Assembly (NCBI RefSeq): GCF_030645145.1
Contig: NZ_JAUSMI010000013.1
Span: 1-41,682, forward strand
Direction of reading: 5' to 3'
Source: Microcella sp.
GTDB taxonomy: Bacteria > Actinomycetota > Actinomycetes > Actinomycetales > Microbacteriaceae
DNA: 41,682 nucleotides
Positions within the stretch are counted from its first letter, which is position 1. The number at the start of each line of letters is the position of its first letter. Below, one piece after another: positions 19,349-28,526 of the stretch. The notes beneath the pieces are model-generated. The model worked only from the letters and a program-made list of their open reading frames with translations. It did not search any database and was not told the DNA's origin. The translations under genes and the position numbers were made by a program.

Positions 19349-20044
19349 ATGCGCGACGATGGACCCGTGGATCAGACGCCCGACGACGCCGGCAGCGAGA
19401 CGCCCGGCCGCGCCGTGGAGCCCTCGCCGCGCATCCCGGTCCCGACCCTGCGGCGCACCGTCCTCCTCGTCGCCGCGCTCAACCTCGCCTACTTCCTCAT
19501 CGAGGGCGGGGTCGCGCTCGCGATCCGCTCCGTCTCGCTCCTGGCCGACAGCGTCGACTTCCTCGAGGACACCGCGATCAACATCCTCATCGCTCTCGCG
19601 CTCGGCTGGTCGCTCGCCGCGCGCGCCGCGATCGGTCGGGCGCTCGCGATCGTCATCCTCATCCCCGCGGTCGCTGTCGTCGTCCAGCTCGTGCTCAAGG
19701 TCGGCGAGCCGGCGGCCCCGGCGGTCATCCCGCTGATCCTCACCGCCGCGGGCGCCGCTGTCGTGAACCTCGTCGCGGCGCTCCTGCTCGCGCGCATCCG
19801 GGCCTCGTCGGGGGCGATGGGGCGCGCGGCCTGGCTCGCCGCCCGCAACGACGTCGTCATCAACCTGGCGATCATCCTCATGGCACTCGTGACGCTCGCG
19901 GTCGGCACCGGCTGGCCCGACATCGTGCTGGGCGGGCTCATCATCGTGCTCAACAGCCGCGCGGCTCTCGAGGTGTGGCGCCTCGCGGGCGAGGAGTCGC
20001 TCGCCGCGCGCGCCCTCGCCGGGGAGGACCCCGATGACGACTGA
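19349..20044 (+). CDS. Cation diffusion facilitator-type transporter (short)
   Basis: LLVAALNLAYFLIEGGVALAIRSVSLLADSVDFLEDTAINILIALALGWS; start at internal ATG. Confidence 0.82.
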   Translation: MRDDGPVDQTPDDAGSETPGRAVEPSPRIPVPTLRRTVLLVAALNLAYFLIEGGVALAIRSVSLLADSVDFLEDTAINILIALALGWSLAARAAIGRALAIVILIPAVAVVVQLVLKVGEPAAPAVIPLILTAAGAAVVNLVAALLLARIRASSGAMGRAAWLAARNDVVINLAIILMALVTLAVGTGWPDIVLGGLIIVLNSRAALEVWRLAGEESLAARALAGEDPDDD

Positions 20045-21008
20045 GCCCCGGCACCGGCTCCTCCTCGCGATCGCGTGCCTCGCCACGGTGGTCGCGGGCC
20101 TCGGCGTCGCCGCGCAGCACCGCGTCAACGGCGAGCTCGGTCAGGTCATCGGCGACGGTTTCACCGCCGCGCTCATCTCCTTCTCCTCCGGCCTCGTGAT
20201 CCTCCTCATCGCCTCGGCGGTCTCGCCGCGCGCTCGCGCCGCCTTCTGCGCCATCCGCCCGCTCGTCGCGTCGGGCGAGCTGCGATGGTGGATGCTCCTG
20301 GGCGGGCTCGGCGGGGCCTTCCTAGTTCTCGGCCAGAGTCTCGTCGCGGGCATCCTCGGAGTCGCGATCTTCACGGTCGCGACGGTGACCGGCCAGACCG
20401 CGATGGGTCTCTGGATCGACGCCACCGGCTTCGCCGGCGGACGGCGCGCACCCGTCACGCCGCAGCGGCTCATCGGAACCGTGCTCACGCTCGCCGCCGT
20501 CGTCGTCTCGGTCGCGCCCGAGATCGGCGGGCAGGTCCCCGTCGCTGCGCTCGTGCTGCCGCTGCTCGCGGGGCTCGGCGTCGGAGTCCAGGCCGCGGTC
20601 AACGGGCGCGTGCGCGTCGCGACCGAGTCGCCGATCGCCGCGACGACCGTCAACTTCATCGTCGGAACCGCCGCGCTCGCGGTCGTGACGGGCGTCCACC
20701 TGCTCATCTCGGGGCTTCCGCAGTCGTTACCGAGCGACCCGATCCTGTACCTCGGCGGGGCGATCGGGGCGGGCTTCATCGCGATCCAGACGATCACGGT
20801 GGCGCGGATCGGAGTCCTCGTGCTCGGGCTCTGCCTCGTCATGGGCCAGCTCATCGGCGCGCTCGTGCTCGATCTCGTCGCGCCGATTGGCGTGCCGACC
20901 ACGGCCTCGACGGCGATCGGCGCGGGGCTCACCCTCGTCGGCGTGCTCGTCGCGTCCATCCCCGGCCGTCGGCGAGGGCGACAGGTCGCGACCGCCGCCG
21001 GTCGGTAG
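20034..21008 (+). CDS. DMT-family transporter (YdcZ/DUF606, duplicated)
   Basis: Two similar TM halves: GVAAQHRVNGELGQVIGDGFTAALISFSSGLVILL and GVGVQAAVNGRVRVATESPIAATTVNFIVGTAAL. Confidence 0.85.
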   Translation: MTTEPRHRLLLAIACLATVVAGLGVAAQHRVNGELGQVIGDGFTAALISFSSGLVILLIASAVSPRARAAFCAIRPLVASGELRWWMLLGGLGGAFLVLGQSLVAGILGVAIFTVATVTGQTAMGLWIDATGFAGGRRAPVTPQRLIGTVLTLAAVVVSVAPEIGGQVPVAALVLPLLAGLGVGVQAAVNGRVRVATESPIAATTVNFIVGTAALAVVTGVHLLISGLPQSLPSDPILYLGGAIGAGFIAIQTITVARIGVLVLGLCLVMGQLIGALVLDLVAPIGVPTTASTAIGAGLTLVGVLVASIPGRRRGRQVATAAGR

Positions 21009-21021
21009 AGGCAACCGGCCG

Positions 21022-21600
21022 CTAGAAGTACGCCGAGCGCACCTCGGGCGCCACGCGCTCGACGACGGGGAGGGCGCGCGCGACGGCGGTCTCGATGCGC
21101 TCCTGCAGCTCGTCGTTCGAGATGCGGTAGTCGGTGAAGTCGGCGTCGGAGGCGTAGATGCCGTTCGGCAGAGTGAGCGACTGGAAGAAGCCGAACAGCG
21201 GCCGCAGCTGGTGCTCGATCATGAGCCCGTGGCGCTCGCTGCCGCCCGTCGCCGCGAGCAGCACGGGCGTGCCGACGAGCGCGTACTGCTCGACGAAGTC
21301 GAAGAGGTGCTTGAAGAGCCCCGTGTACGAGGCCCGGTAGACGGGGCTCGCGACGACGAGCAGGTCGGCAGACTCTATGCGGGCGAGCTCGCCCTCCACG
21401 GAGGCGGGAAGCTCCGCACGGCGCACCGTGCCGGCGAGGCCCGGTCCGATGCGGTCCACCTCGACGAGGTGCGTCTCGACGTCGCGCTCGCGGGCGACGA
21501 CGTCGAGGATCGTCGACACGAGCGCGGTCGTCCTCGACGGCGAGTGCGTGCTGCCGGAGACTCCGACGACGGAGAGCGGGCGGTCGAGAGTGAGCGTCAT
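21022..21600 (-). CDS. NADPH-dependent FMN reductase (MsuE-like)
   Basis: LSVVGVSGSTHSPSRTTALVSTIL, LLVVASPVYRASYTGLFKHLFDFV, GTPVLLAATGGSERHGLMIEHQLRPLFGFF (alternative start 21609). Confidence 0.87.
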   Translation of the reverse strand: MTLTLDRPLSVVGVSGSTHSPSRTTALVSTILDVVARERDVETHLVEVDRIGPGLAGTVRRAELPASVEGELARIESADLLVVASPVYRASYTGLFKHLFDFVEQYALVGTPVLLAATGGSERHGLMIEHQLRPLFGFFQSLTLPNGIYASDADFTDYRISNDELQERIETAVARALPVVERVAPEVRSAYF

Positions 21601-21672
21601 GGGAAGCACGCTAGGCGTGTTGCCGCGAGCGTTCCAGCGGCGCCGTCACGGGGCGACCGGGGGCGTAACCAA

Positions 21673-21702
21673 GTGACGTCGGGTGACGCCGCGTGACGGC
21701 GG
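21673..21702. repeat. Three GTGACG direct repeats at exact 10-nt period
   Basis: GTGACGTCGG GTGACGCCGC GTGACGGCGG, upstream of the FMN reductase start. Confidence 0.9.
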
Positions 21703-21730
21703 CGGGCTCAGGTCGCCCCGCGGCAGACAC

Positions 21731-21770
21731 GCCGATGGCCCGCCCCGGCGGTGCGGGACGAGCCATCGGC
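21731..21770. terminator. Hairpin downstream of the substrate-binding protein gene
   Basis: gccgatggcccgccccg...gcgggacgagccatcggc. Confidence 0.7.
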
Positions 21771-21799
21771 GGATGCGGGGCGCCGGCCGTGCGCGGGCC

Positions 21800-22723
21800 T
21801 CAGTCGGCGCCGAGCGGCAGCAGAATGCCCTTCACCCGCTCATCGGTTGCGAGGAACTCCTGCACGGCCGGGTCCTGGAAGGCCTTGATCAGAGCGCGGA
21901 TGTTGTCGGTTTCGAGGTAGTCGGTGCCGACAGTCAGCTGCCCCGCGAACTCGTCGGGGGCGGCAGGGGCGAAAATCTGCTTCTCGAGCGGGATACCCGC
22001 GGCGAGGTAGTACTCCGTATACCCGACCGCGGCGTCGATGTCCGGGAGCGCGCGTGACTGCGCCGCGAAATCGAGGAGCACGATCTCGAGGTTCTTGGGG
22101 TTCTCGACGATGTCGTCCTGCGTGGCGGCCGACCGGTCGATTCCCTCGCGCAGCGTGATGAGGCCCGCCCGCTCGAGCAGCCAGAGCCCCTGGGCCTCGT
22201 TGGCGGGGTCGGAGTAGAGCGAGATCGTGCCGCCGTCGGGAATCTCGTCGAGCGAGGTGTGCGTGTCGGACCACACTCCGAAGCCCCAGCGGAACACCGG
22301 TGTCGCCGCGGTCTCGCGGAAGTCGGGGTTCGCCTCGAGCACCTGACTGAGCCAGAGCTCGTGCTGATACACGGTGGCGGCGATCTCGCCCTCGCTCACG
22401 GCGCGATTGATCGTGTTGCTATCGCTTAACCCGCGGAAGGCGACCTCGATCCCGTACTTCGGGGCGACCTCCTCGGCGATGAACTGCACGAGCGCCTGCT
22501 CGGCGGCGTTGCCCTCGGCTGTCGCGACGACGAGAGTCGCACCGGGAACGAGGTTCGCCGAGCTCGTAGCGGTGAGCTGGGGGATGGCGATCGCCGCGCT
22601 GATCGCCGCGACCGCGAGAACGCCTCCCGCGATCCACGGCCACCAGCGGCGGCGCTTCAGTTCGAAGCCGGAATCGTCGAGGGGGAGCGCAGTGTCTGCG
22701 GCCTTGGGGAGTGTGCTGGTCAT
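21800..22723 (-). CDS. MetQ/NlpA-family substrate-binding protein, TM-anchored
   Basis: ATLVVATAEGNAAEQALVQFIAEEVAPKYGIEVAFRGLSDSNTINRAVSEGEIAATVYQHELWLSQ; no lipobox Cys. Confidence 0.85.
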   Translation of the reverse strand: MTSTLPKAADTALPLDDSGFELKRRRWWPWIAGGVLAVAAISAAIAIPQLTATSSANLVPGATLVVATAEGNAAEQALVQFIAEEVAPKYGIEVAFRGLSDSNTINRAVSEGEIAATVYQHELWLSQVLEANPDFRETAATPVFRWGFGVWSDTHTSLDEIPDGGTISLYSDPANEAQGLWLLERAGLITLREGIDRSAATQDDIVENPKNLEIVLLDFAAQSRALPDIDAAVGYTEYYLAAGIPLEKQIFAPAAPDEFAGQLTVGTDYLETDNIRALIKAFQDPAVQEFLATDERVKGILLPLGAD

Positions 22724-23460
22724 GCGGGGATGCTCCTCGGAGTTGTGGCGCGGGTGATCCGCGCTCGGGGGGTGGCGACGCGCACGAGTCGATCGCCCGC
22801 GAACTGCACGAGCGCAACGAGCGCGACGAGGGTGAGGATCGTGGCGACCATGACGCCGTGATCGAATCGCTGGTATCCGTAGGTGACGGCGACGTAGCCG
22901 ATTCCGCCGGCACCGATGGTGCCCGCGATCGCGGAGTACTCGATCATCGCGATGGTGTTAATCGTGAGGCCCCCGATGATGGACGGCACCGCCTCGCCCA
23001 GCTGCACGGTGCGCACGATCTGCAAGGGAGATGCGCCTGCCGCGCGGGAGACGCGCACGAGGTCGGCGGGAACTCCCCGCAGCGAGTTCTCGACGATGCG
23101 CGTGAAGAAGGCGATCCCCGCGATCGCCATGGGCACCACTGCGGCGGCGATCCCGATGTTCGTGCCTGTGATTAGCCTCGTGAACGGCATGATCGAGGCC
23201 ATCAGGATCAGGAACGGCAGCGACCGGCCGATGCTGATGACAGCGCTGAGCGGCCGGTGCAGTGCGGCGTTCTCGACGAGCCCGCCGGGCGCGAGATTGT
23301 GCACGAGCGCGCCGAGAGGCACGCCTAGGAGGACCACGATCGACATGACGATGCCCACCATGACGAGCGTGTCAACGAGCGCGGGCAGCACGAGGGCGGG
23401 GATCTCGAGGGGCGGCACACTGACCGACACGAGCGGCCCGGCGATGCGCGCCGCAGTCAT
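22720..23460 (-). CDS. MetI-like ABC transporter permease
   Basis: ISIGRSLPFLILMASIMPFTRLITGTNIGIAAAVVPMAIAGIAFFTRIVENSLRGV...EYSAIAGTIGAGGIGYVAVTYGYQRFD; start MTAARIAGPL. Confidence 0.92.
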   Translation of the reverse strand: MTAARIAGPLVSVSVPPLEIPALVLPALVDTLVMVGIVMSIVVLLGVPLGALVHNLAPGGLVENAALHRPLSAVISIGRSLPFLILMASIMPFTRLITGTNIGIAAAVVPMAIAGIAFFTRIVENSLRGVPADLVRVSRAAGASPLQIVRTVQLGEAVPSIIGGLTINTIAMIEYSAIAGTIGAGGIGYVAVTYGYQRFDHGVMVATILTLVALVALVQFAGDRLVRVATPRARITRATTPRSIPA

Positions 23461-24485
23461 GAGGCCGTCTCCAGCGCACGAGCGCGGGCGGGGGCCGCGG
23501 TGGGCTGCGAGACCGGCACGCCCTCGAGTCCGAGTCGTCGCAGCGCGGCGACGGTGAGCGGAGCATCCGTCGCTCTGAGTCCGATGGTCGCGTGACCGAC
23601 GACGCGACCGTGCACCGTCTCGATGCTCGCGCCGAGCAGGCTCACCGGCGATCCGAGCTCGGCGGCGAGAACGCTCAGCCAGTCGGCGGGCACGCCGTCC
23701 TCTCCGTACTGCACGCGCCACGGCGCCTCGCCGGCGCCAGCCTGCTGGGCGGCGCGGTGGGGACGAAGAGTGGCACCCAGCTCGGAGTCGGGATCGCGGA
23801 GCAGATCCACGAGCGCACCCGACTCGACGATGCGGCCGCGGTCGAGGCGCGCGACGGTGTCGGCGACCGCCAGTACCGTCTCCATCTCGTGCGTGATGAA
23901 GAGGATCGACAGGTCGAGCTCGTCGCGCAGCTCGGCGAGCAGCGCCACGATCGACGCCGTGGAGTCGGGATCGAGTCCCGAGGTCGCCTCGTCCGAGAGC
24001 AGCACGGTGGGGCGCAGCGCCAGGGCGCGCGCAATGCCGACGCGCTGGCGCTGACCGCCTGAGAGCTCGTGCGGGTAGTGGTGAGCGCGGTCGAGCAGCC
24101 CGACGCGGTCGAGCAGCTCGCCGACGCGAGCCCGCACCCCCGCCTTCGTGACCCCCAGGTACTCGAGCGGCAGCGCGATGTTCTGCGCCGCGGTGCGGCG
24201 GCTGAGCAAGCCATCGGATTGAAAGATCGTGCCGATACGGCGTCGGGCGAGTCGCAGCTCCCGCGCGCCGAGGCCCGTCAGTTCGTCGCCGTTGACGACG
24301 ATCGACCCGGAGGTGGGTCGCTCGAGCAGCGTCGTGCACTGCGCGAGGGTGCTCTTGCCGGCACCGCTCGGGCCGACGACGGCCGCGATCTCGCGAGTCG
24401 CCACCTGCAGGCTCAGGCTGTCGAGGACGAGCGGCCCGGTCTCGGGGTCGCCGTAGCGCTTGGTCAGTCGATCGATCTTGATCAT
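23457..24485 (-). CDS. MetN-like ABC transporter ATP-binding protein with C-terminal NIL-type domain
   Basis: MIKIDRLTKRYGDPETGP, GPSGAGKSTLAQC, LSGGQRQRVGIARALALRPTVLLSDEATSGLDP. Confidence 0.93.
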   Translation of the reverse strand: MIKIDRLTKRYGDPETGPLVLDSLSLQVATREIAAVVGPSGAGKSTLAQCTTLLERPTSGSIVVNGDELTGLGARELRLARRRIGTIFQSDGLLSRRTAAQNIALPLEYLGVTKAGVRARVGELLDRVGLLDRAHHYPHELSGGQRQRVGIARALALRPTVLLSDEATSGLDPDSTASIVALLAELRDELDLSILFITHEMETVLAVADTVARLDRGRIVESGALVDLLRDPDSELGATLRPHRAAQQAGAGEAPWRVQYGEDGVPADWLSVLAAELGSPVSLLGASIETVHGRVVGHATIGLRATDAPLTVAALRRLGLEGVPVSQPTAAPARARALETAS

Positions 24486-24568
24486 GGTCGGCGAGCGTAC
24501 GAGCGGCCCGCGCCCGGCGCGCGCGCCACCGTCATCGAGCGTCGCGCATCGTCACGCGGCGTCGCAGT

Positions 24569-24585
24569 GCGTCATCTCATGACGC
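24569..24585. promoter_or_regulatory. Candidate operator palindrome GCGTCAT-CTC-ATGACGC in the divergent metN / LLM intergenic region
   Basis: Perfect 7-bp arms, 3-nt spacer; further CGTCAC and CGTGAC half-sites on both sides. Confidence 0.5.
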
Positions 24586-24648
24586 GCCGTGACCTCCCGT
24601 GACTCCGGGGCGCGCACGCGGGGCATGCCCCGCGGCACGATGGCTCGC

Positions 24649-26073
24649 ATGTCTCAGCTCATCGAACCCGCACCGACCGATTCCTCGCAGCCCGCGCGCC
24701 GCATCCGTTTCAACGCGTTCGACATGAACTGCGTCGCCCACCAGTCCTCCGGGCTGTGGCGCCACCCCGACGACCAGTCGCACCGCTACACCGAGCTCGG
24801 CTACTGGACCGAGCTCGCGCAGCTCCTCGAGCGCGGCACATTCGACGGCATCTTCATCGCCGACGTGCTCGGCACCTACGACGTGTACGGCGGGTCGAAC
24901 GAGGCGGCGATCCGGCACGGCGCGCAGGTGCCCGTCAACGACCCGATACTGCTCGTCTCGGCGATGGCCGCCGCGACCGAGCACCTCGGCTTCGGCGTCA
25001 CGGCCGGCACGGCGTACGAGCATCCGTACCCCTTCGCCCGACGCATGACGACGCTCGACCACCTCACGAAGGGCCGCGTCGGCTGGAACGTCGTGACCGG
25101 CTACCTCCCGAGCGCTGCCCGCAACATGGGGCACGACGACCAGCGCGAGCACGACGACCGCTACGACCACGCCGACGAGTACCTCGAGGTGCTCTACAAG
25201 CTGTGGGAGGGCTCATGGGAGGACGACGCCGTCGTCCGCGACCGCGAGGCGGGCGTCTACACCGACCCGAGCAAGGTGCACGAGATCGGGCACGAGGGCA
25301 CGCACTTCACGGTCCCGGGTATCCACATCTCGGAGCCCAGCCCGCAGCGCACGCCGGTCATCTACCAGGCCGGGGCGAGCCCGCGCGGCATCGCCTTCGC
25401 GGCGGGCAACGCCGAGGCGATCTTCGTCGCCGCCCCCACGAAGGAGGTGCTGCGCGGCACGGTCGCGAAGATCCGCGACGCCCTCGAGGACGCCGGTCGC
25501 GACCGCTACGCCGCACGCATTTACACGCTCCTGACCGTGATCACCGACGCGACTCCCGAGAAGGCGCAGGCGAAGTACGCCGACTACCTGAGCTACGCGA
25601 ACCCCGAGGGTGCGCTCGTGTTCATGTCGGGCTGGATGGGGATCGACCTCTCGCAGTACGCCCTCGACGAGCCGGTCGGCAACGTGAAGAGCAATGCGAT
25701 CCAGTCGGTCATCGCGAATTTCGCCGAGTCGGCTGAGCATGGCCGCGAGTTCACGGTCGGCGACATCGGGAGGCACAGCGCCATCGGGGGCCTCGGCCCG
25801 CTCATCGTCGGCTCGGGCGAGCAGATCGCCGATCAGCTGCAGGAGTGGGTCGCCGAGACCGACGTCGACGGCTTCAACCTCGCCTACGCGATCACGCCCG
25901 GCACGTTCGCCGACATCGTCGAGCACGTCATCCCCGTGCTGCGCGATCGCGGCGTGTACCCCGACTCCTACGAGGAGGGCACGCTGCGCGAGAAGCTCCA
26001 CGGGCGCGGCGACCGCCTGCCCGATGAGCACCGCGGTGCACGCTTCCGTGTGGGCGAGCGCGTCGCGGTCTGA
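24649..26073 (+). CDS. LLM-class flavin-dependent monooxygenase (NtaA/SnaA/DszA family)
   Basis: RRIRFNAFDMNCVAHQSSGLWRHPDDQ, GRVGWNVVTGYLPSAARNMG, SEPSPQRTPVIYQAGASPRGIAFAAGNAEAIF (alternative start 24640). Confidence 0.92.
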   Translation: MSQLIEPAPTDSSQPARRIRFNAFDMNCVAHQSSGLWRHPDDQSHRYTELGYWTELAQLLERGTFDGIFIADVLGTYDVYGGSNEAAIRHGAQVPVNDPILLVSAMAAATEHLGFGVTAGTAYEHPYPFARRMTTLDHLTKGRVGWNVVTGYLPSAARNMGHDDQREHDDRYDHADEYLEVLYKLWEGSWEDDAVVRDREAGVYTDPSKVHEIGHEGTHFTVPGIHISEPSPQRTPVIYQAGASPRGIAFAAGNAEAIFVAAPTKEVLRGTVAKIRDALEDAGRDRYAARIYTLLTVITDATPEKAQAKYADYLSYANPEGALVFMSGWMGIDLSQYALDEPVGNVKSNAIQSVIANFAESAEHGREFTVGDIGRHSAIGGLGPLIVGSGEQIADQLQEWVAETDVDGFNLAYAITPGTFADIVEHVIPVLRDRGVYPDSYEEGTLREKLHGRGDRLPDEHRGARFRVGERVAV

Positions 26074-26097
26074 CGCGGGCGATCGCGGCGACGGATG

Positions 26098-26134
26098 CGA
26101 AGGGCCCCGGCGGTGATCCCGCCGGGGCCCTTCG
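26098..26134. terminator. 16-bp hairpin between convergent LLM gene and msrB
   Basis: CGAAGGGCCCCGGCGG-tgatc-CCGCCGGGGCCCTTCG. Confidence 0.85.
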
Positions 26135-26165
26135 TCCTGGTCGTCGAGCGCGTGCTCGCGGCGCC

Positions 26166-26591
26166 CTACGTCTCGTCGCTGGCCTGGAAGTCGAGCGCGA
26201 GCGAGTTCATGCAGTAGCGGTCGCCCGTCGGCGTGCCGAACCCGTCGGGGAAGACGTGGCCCAGGTGCGAGCCGCAGTTGGCGCAGCGCACCTCGGTGCG
26301 GGCCATGCCCAGAGAGTTGTCCTCGAGCAGCTCGACCGCCTCGGGCCGGACCGACTCGTAGAAGCTCGGCCAGCCGCAGCCGGAGTCGAACTTCGTGCCG
26401 GCGACGAAGAGCTCGGCGTGGCAGGCGCCGCACGTGTAGATGCCGGTGCGGCTCTCATCGAGGAGCTCGCCCGTCCAGGCGCGCTCGGTGCCGGCCTGGC
26501 GCAGCACCTGGTAGCGCTCCTCGCCGAGCTCCTCGCGCCACTGCTCCTCGGTCTTCTCGACGGCGTACTTGCCGGTCTGCTGCTCGGTCAT
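26166..26591 (-). CDS. msrB: Peptide-methionine (R)-S-oxide reductase
   Basis: YTCGACHAELFVAGTKFDSGCGWPSFYES, EVRCANCGSHLGHVFPDGFGTPTGDRYCMNSLAL. Confidence 0.96.
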   Translation of the reverse strand: MTEQQTGKYAVEKTEEQWREELGEERYQVLRQAGTERAWTGELLDESRTGIYTCGACHAELFVAGTKFDSGCGWPSFYESVRPEAVELLEDNSLGMARTEVRCANCGSHLGHVFPDGFGTPTGDRYCMNSLALDFQASDET

Positions 26592-26647
26592 GATGCCTCC
26601 TCCTCGCCCCGCGGGGCGATACGTCGTCTCTCATTAAACTCGACGTC

Positions 26648-27115
26648 GTGGCGGACTCTTCCCCGATCCAGCGTTCCTGGAGCCAGATGACGCCCGATGA
26701 CGCCTTCGAGATCTTCGCCCTCCGCACGAGCGTCTTCTACCTCGAGCAGCGCATCGACGAGGAGGAGCTCGACGAGCGCGACCGCGACCCGTCGACGCTG
26801 CACGTCTGGATCCGCGACGATTCCGGCGTCGCGAGCTATCTGCGCGTCCTCCTCAACGACGAGCCCCGTCCCGGTGACGCGGATGCCCGGCGCCTCATCG
26901 GCCGCGTCGTCACCCGCGCCGACCGCCGAGGCCAGGGCCTGAGCCGGCGCCTGCTCGAGCACGTCATCGCGCAGTTCGGCGCCGAGCCGATGGCTCTGCA
27001 CAGCCAGAGCCACGTCCAGCCGCTGTACGCCGCGGTCGGCTTCGAGCCGTACGGCGACGAGTACCTCGAGGCGGGCATCCCGCACATCGGGATGCGCCGC
27101 GCGCCGACCGCCTGA
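26648..27115 (+). CDS. GNAT-family N-acetyltransferase (ElaA-like)
   Basis: ALRTSVFYLEQRIDEEELDERDRDPSTLHV, LIGRVVTRADRRGQGLSRRLLEHVI. Confidence 0.88.
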   Translation: MADSSPIQRSWSQMTPDDAFEIFALRTSVFYLEQRIDEEELDERDRDPSTLHVWIRDDSGVASYLRVLLNDEPRPGDADARRLIGRVVTRADRRGQGLSRRLLEHVIAQFGAEPMALHSQSHVQPLYAAVGFEPYGDEYLEAGIPHIGMRRAPTA

Positions 27116-27142
27116 CCGCACCGCGTCTGCCAGGATTCGAGC

Positions 27143-28129
27143 GTGATCTCGACCGCCGAGAGGTACCGCCGCTTCGCCCGCGAGGCCGCTCCGCGCTCGC
27201 CGATCTACGCCGCGTGGTCGGAGGCGATCGCGGGCGACGACGAGCTCCTCGCTCTCATCGACACCCTGCCCGTCGCCGACCGGCAGCCCGTGCTCGTGCT
27301 CACCGCGGCGCGCTTCACCGGACTGAGCCCGCGCGGCGACGTGCGCACCTGGCTCGAGGGGGAGTGGGACGCCGTCGCCGCCATCGCCCGCGCCCGCGCG
27401 ACGCAGACCAACGACCCTCGCCGAACCGGCCCCCTCATCGCGGCGCTGCAGGGCATCCCCGGGCCGATCGCCCTGCTCGAGGTCGGCGCCTCGGCGGGGC
27501 TGGGCCTCCTCGCCGACCGCTACAGCCACGTCTTCGCCGGACCGTCGGGCGAGATGCGGATCGACCCGCTCGACGGGCCCTCGACCCTCGAGCTGCGCTG
27601 CGAGCTCGGCGCGGGCGTCCCGCTTCCGGCGCGGATGCCCGACATCGTCTGGCGCGCCGGTCTCGACCGCGCCCCCCTCCGCCTCGATCGCGCCGACGAC
27701 GAGCGCTGGCTGCGCACGCTCGTGTGGCCCGAGGAGCGGGCGCGGGCCGCGCAGCTCGACGCGGCGATCGGCATCGGGCGCGAGCATCCGCCGCACCTCG
27801 TCGCCGCCGACGCGGTCGACGGGGTCGCCGCGCTCGCCGCCCACGCGCCCGCCGACGCGACGCTCGTGGTGTGGAGCCCGGCCGTCCTCGTCTACCTCGC
27901 GCCGCCCGAGCGGGAGCGCTTCGCGCGGATCGTCGCGGACCTCCCGGGGCACTGGATCTCGCTCGACGGGCGCCGCGTGCTCTCCGAGGTGGGCGCGCGC
28001 GCCGAGCGGAGCCTCCCGGGCGCCGACGGCGACTTCCTGCTCAGCGGCGACGGGCATCCCCTCGCGATCGTGAGCCCGCACGGCGAGCGCATCGACCGGT
28101 GGGCGGCCGCCGACGCGACAGCCGAGTGA
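27143..28129 (+). CDS. DUF2332-family protein
   Basis: RYRRFAREAAPRSPIYAAWSEAIAGDDELLALIDTLP, LLEVGASAGLGLLADRYSH; GTG start. Confidence 0.85.
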   Translation: MISTAERYRRFAREAAPRSPIYAAWSEAIAGDDELLALIDTLPVADRQPVLVLTAARFTGLSPRGDVRTWLEGEWDAVAAIARARATQTNDPRRTGPLIAALQGIPGPIALLEVGASAGLGLLADRYSHVFAGPSGEMRIDPLDGPSTLELRCELGAGVPLPARMPDIVWRAGLDRAPLRLDRADDERWLRTLVWPEERARAAQLDAAIGIGREHPPHLVAADAVDGVAALAAHAPADATLVVWSPAVLVYLAPPERERFARIVADLPGHWISLDGRRVLSEVGARAERSLPGADGDFLLSGDGHPLAIVSPHGERIDRWAAADATAE

Positions 28130-28184
28130 GCCGGTCGCGCGCGTCACGACCGGCTCCGAGCCGGGGCGGGCCTAGCATTCGAGC

Positions 28185-28451
28185 GTGACCACCGTGCCCG
28201 ACCCCGAGCGCATCGCGAGCGTGCTCGAGTTCGAGCGCCGCTGGTGGGGCGGCGCGACGGGTCGCAAGGAGGTCCGCATCCGCCAGGAGTTCGGCTGGAG
28301 CCCCGCCCGGTACTATCAGGTGCTGAACGCCCTCCTCGACGAGGAGGCCGCCGTGCGCTACGACCCCGTGCTCGTCGGCCGGCTGCGCGAGGTGCGCGCC
28401 ACCCGCGCCGAGCTGCGCCGCACGCGCCGTCCCGGCACCGGGGCCGCCTGA
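28185..28451 (+). CDS. DUF3263-family protein
   Basis: IASVLEFERRWWGGATGRKEVRIRQEFGWSPARYYQVLNALLD. Confidence 0.85.
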   Translation: MTTVPDPERIASVLEFERRWWGGATGRKEVRIRQEFGWSPARYYQVLNALLDEEAAVRYDPVLVGRLREVRATRAELRRTRRPGTGAA

Positions 28452-28526
28452 GCCCCGCCCGCCGCGTTCACCGTCCCCCGCGCCGACCACGACCCTCGCC
28501 CACCCGCCCCGGAGGCAGCCGACAGC

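Noticed and set aside
24756-25736. Arg-rich 326-aa ORF overlapping the LLM monooxygenase
   Set aside because: Frame-shifted shadow ORF of a well-supported gene.
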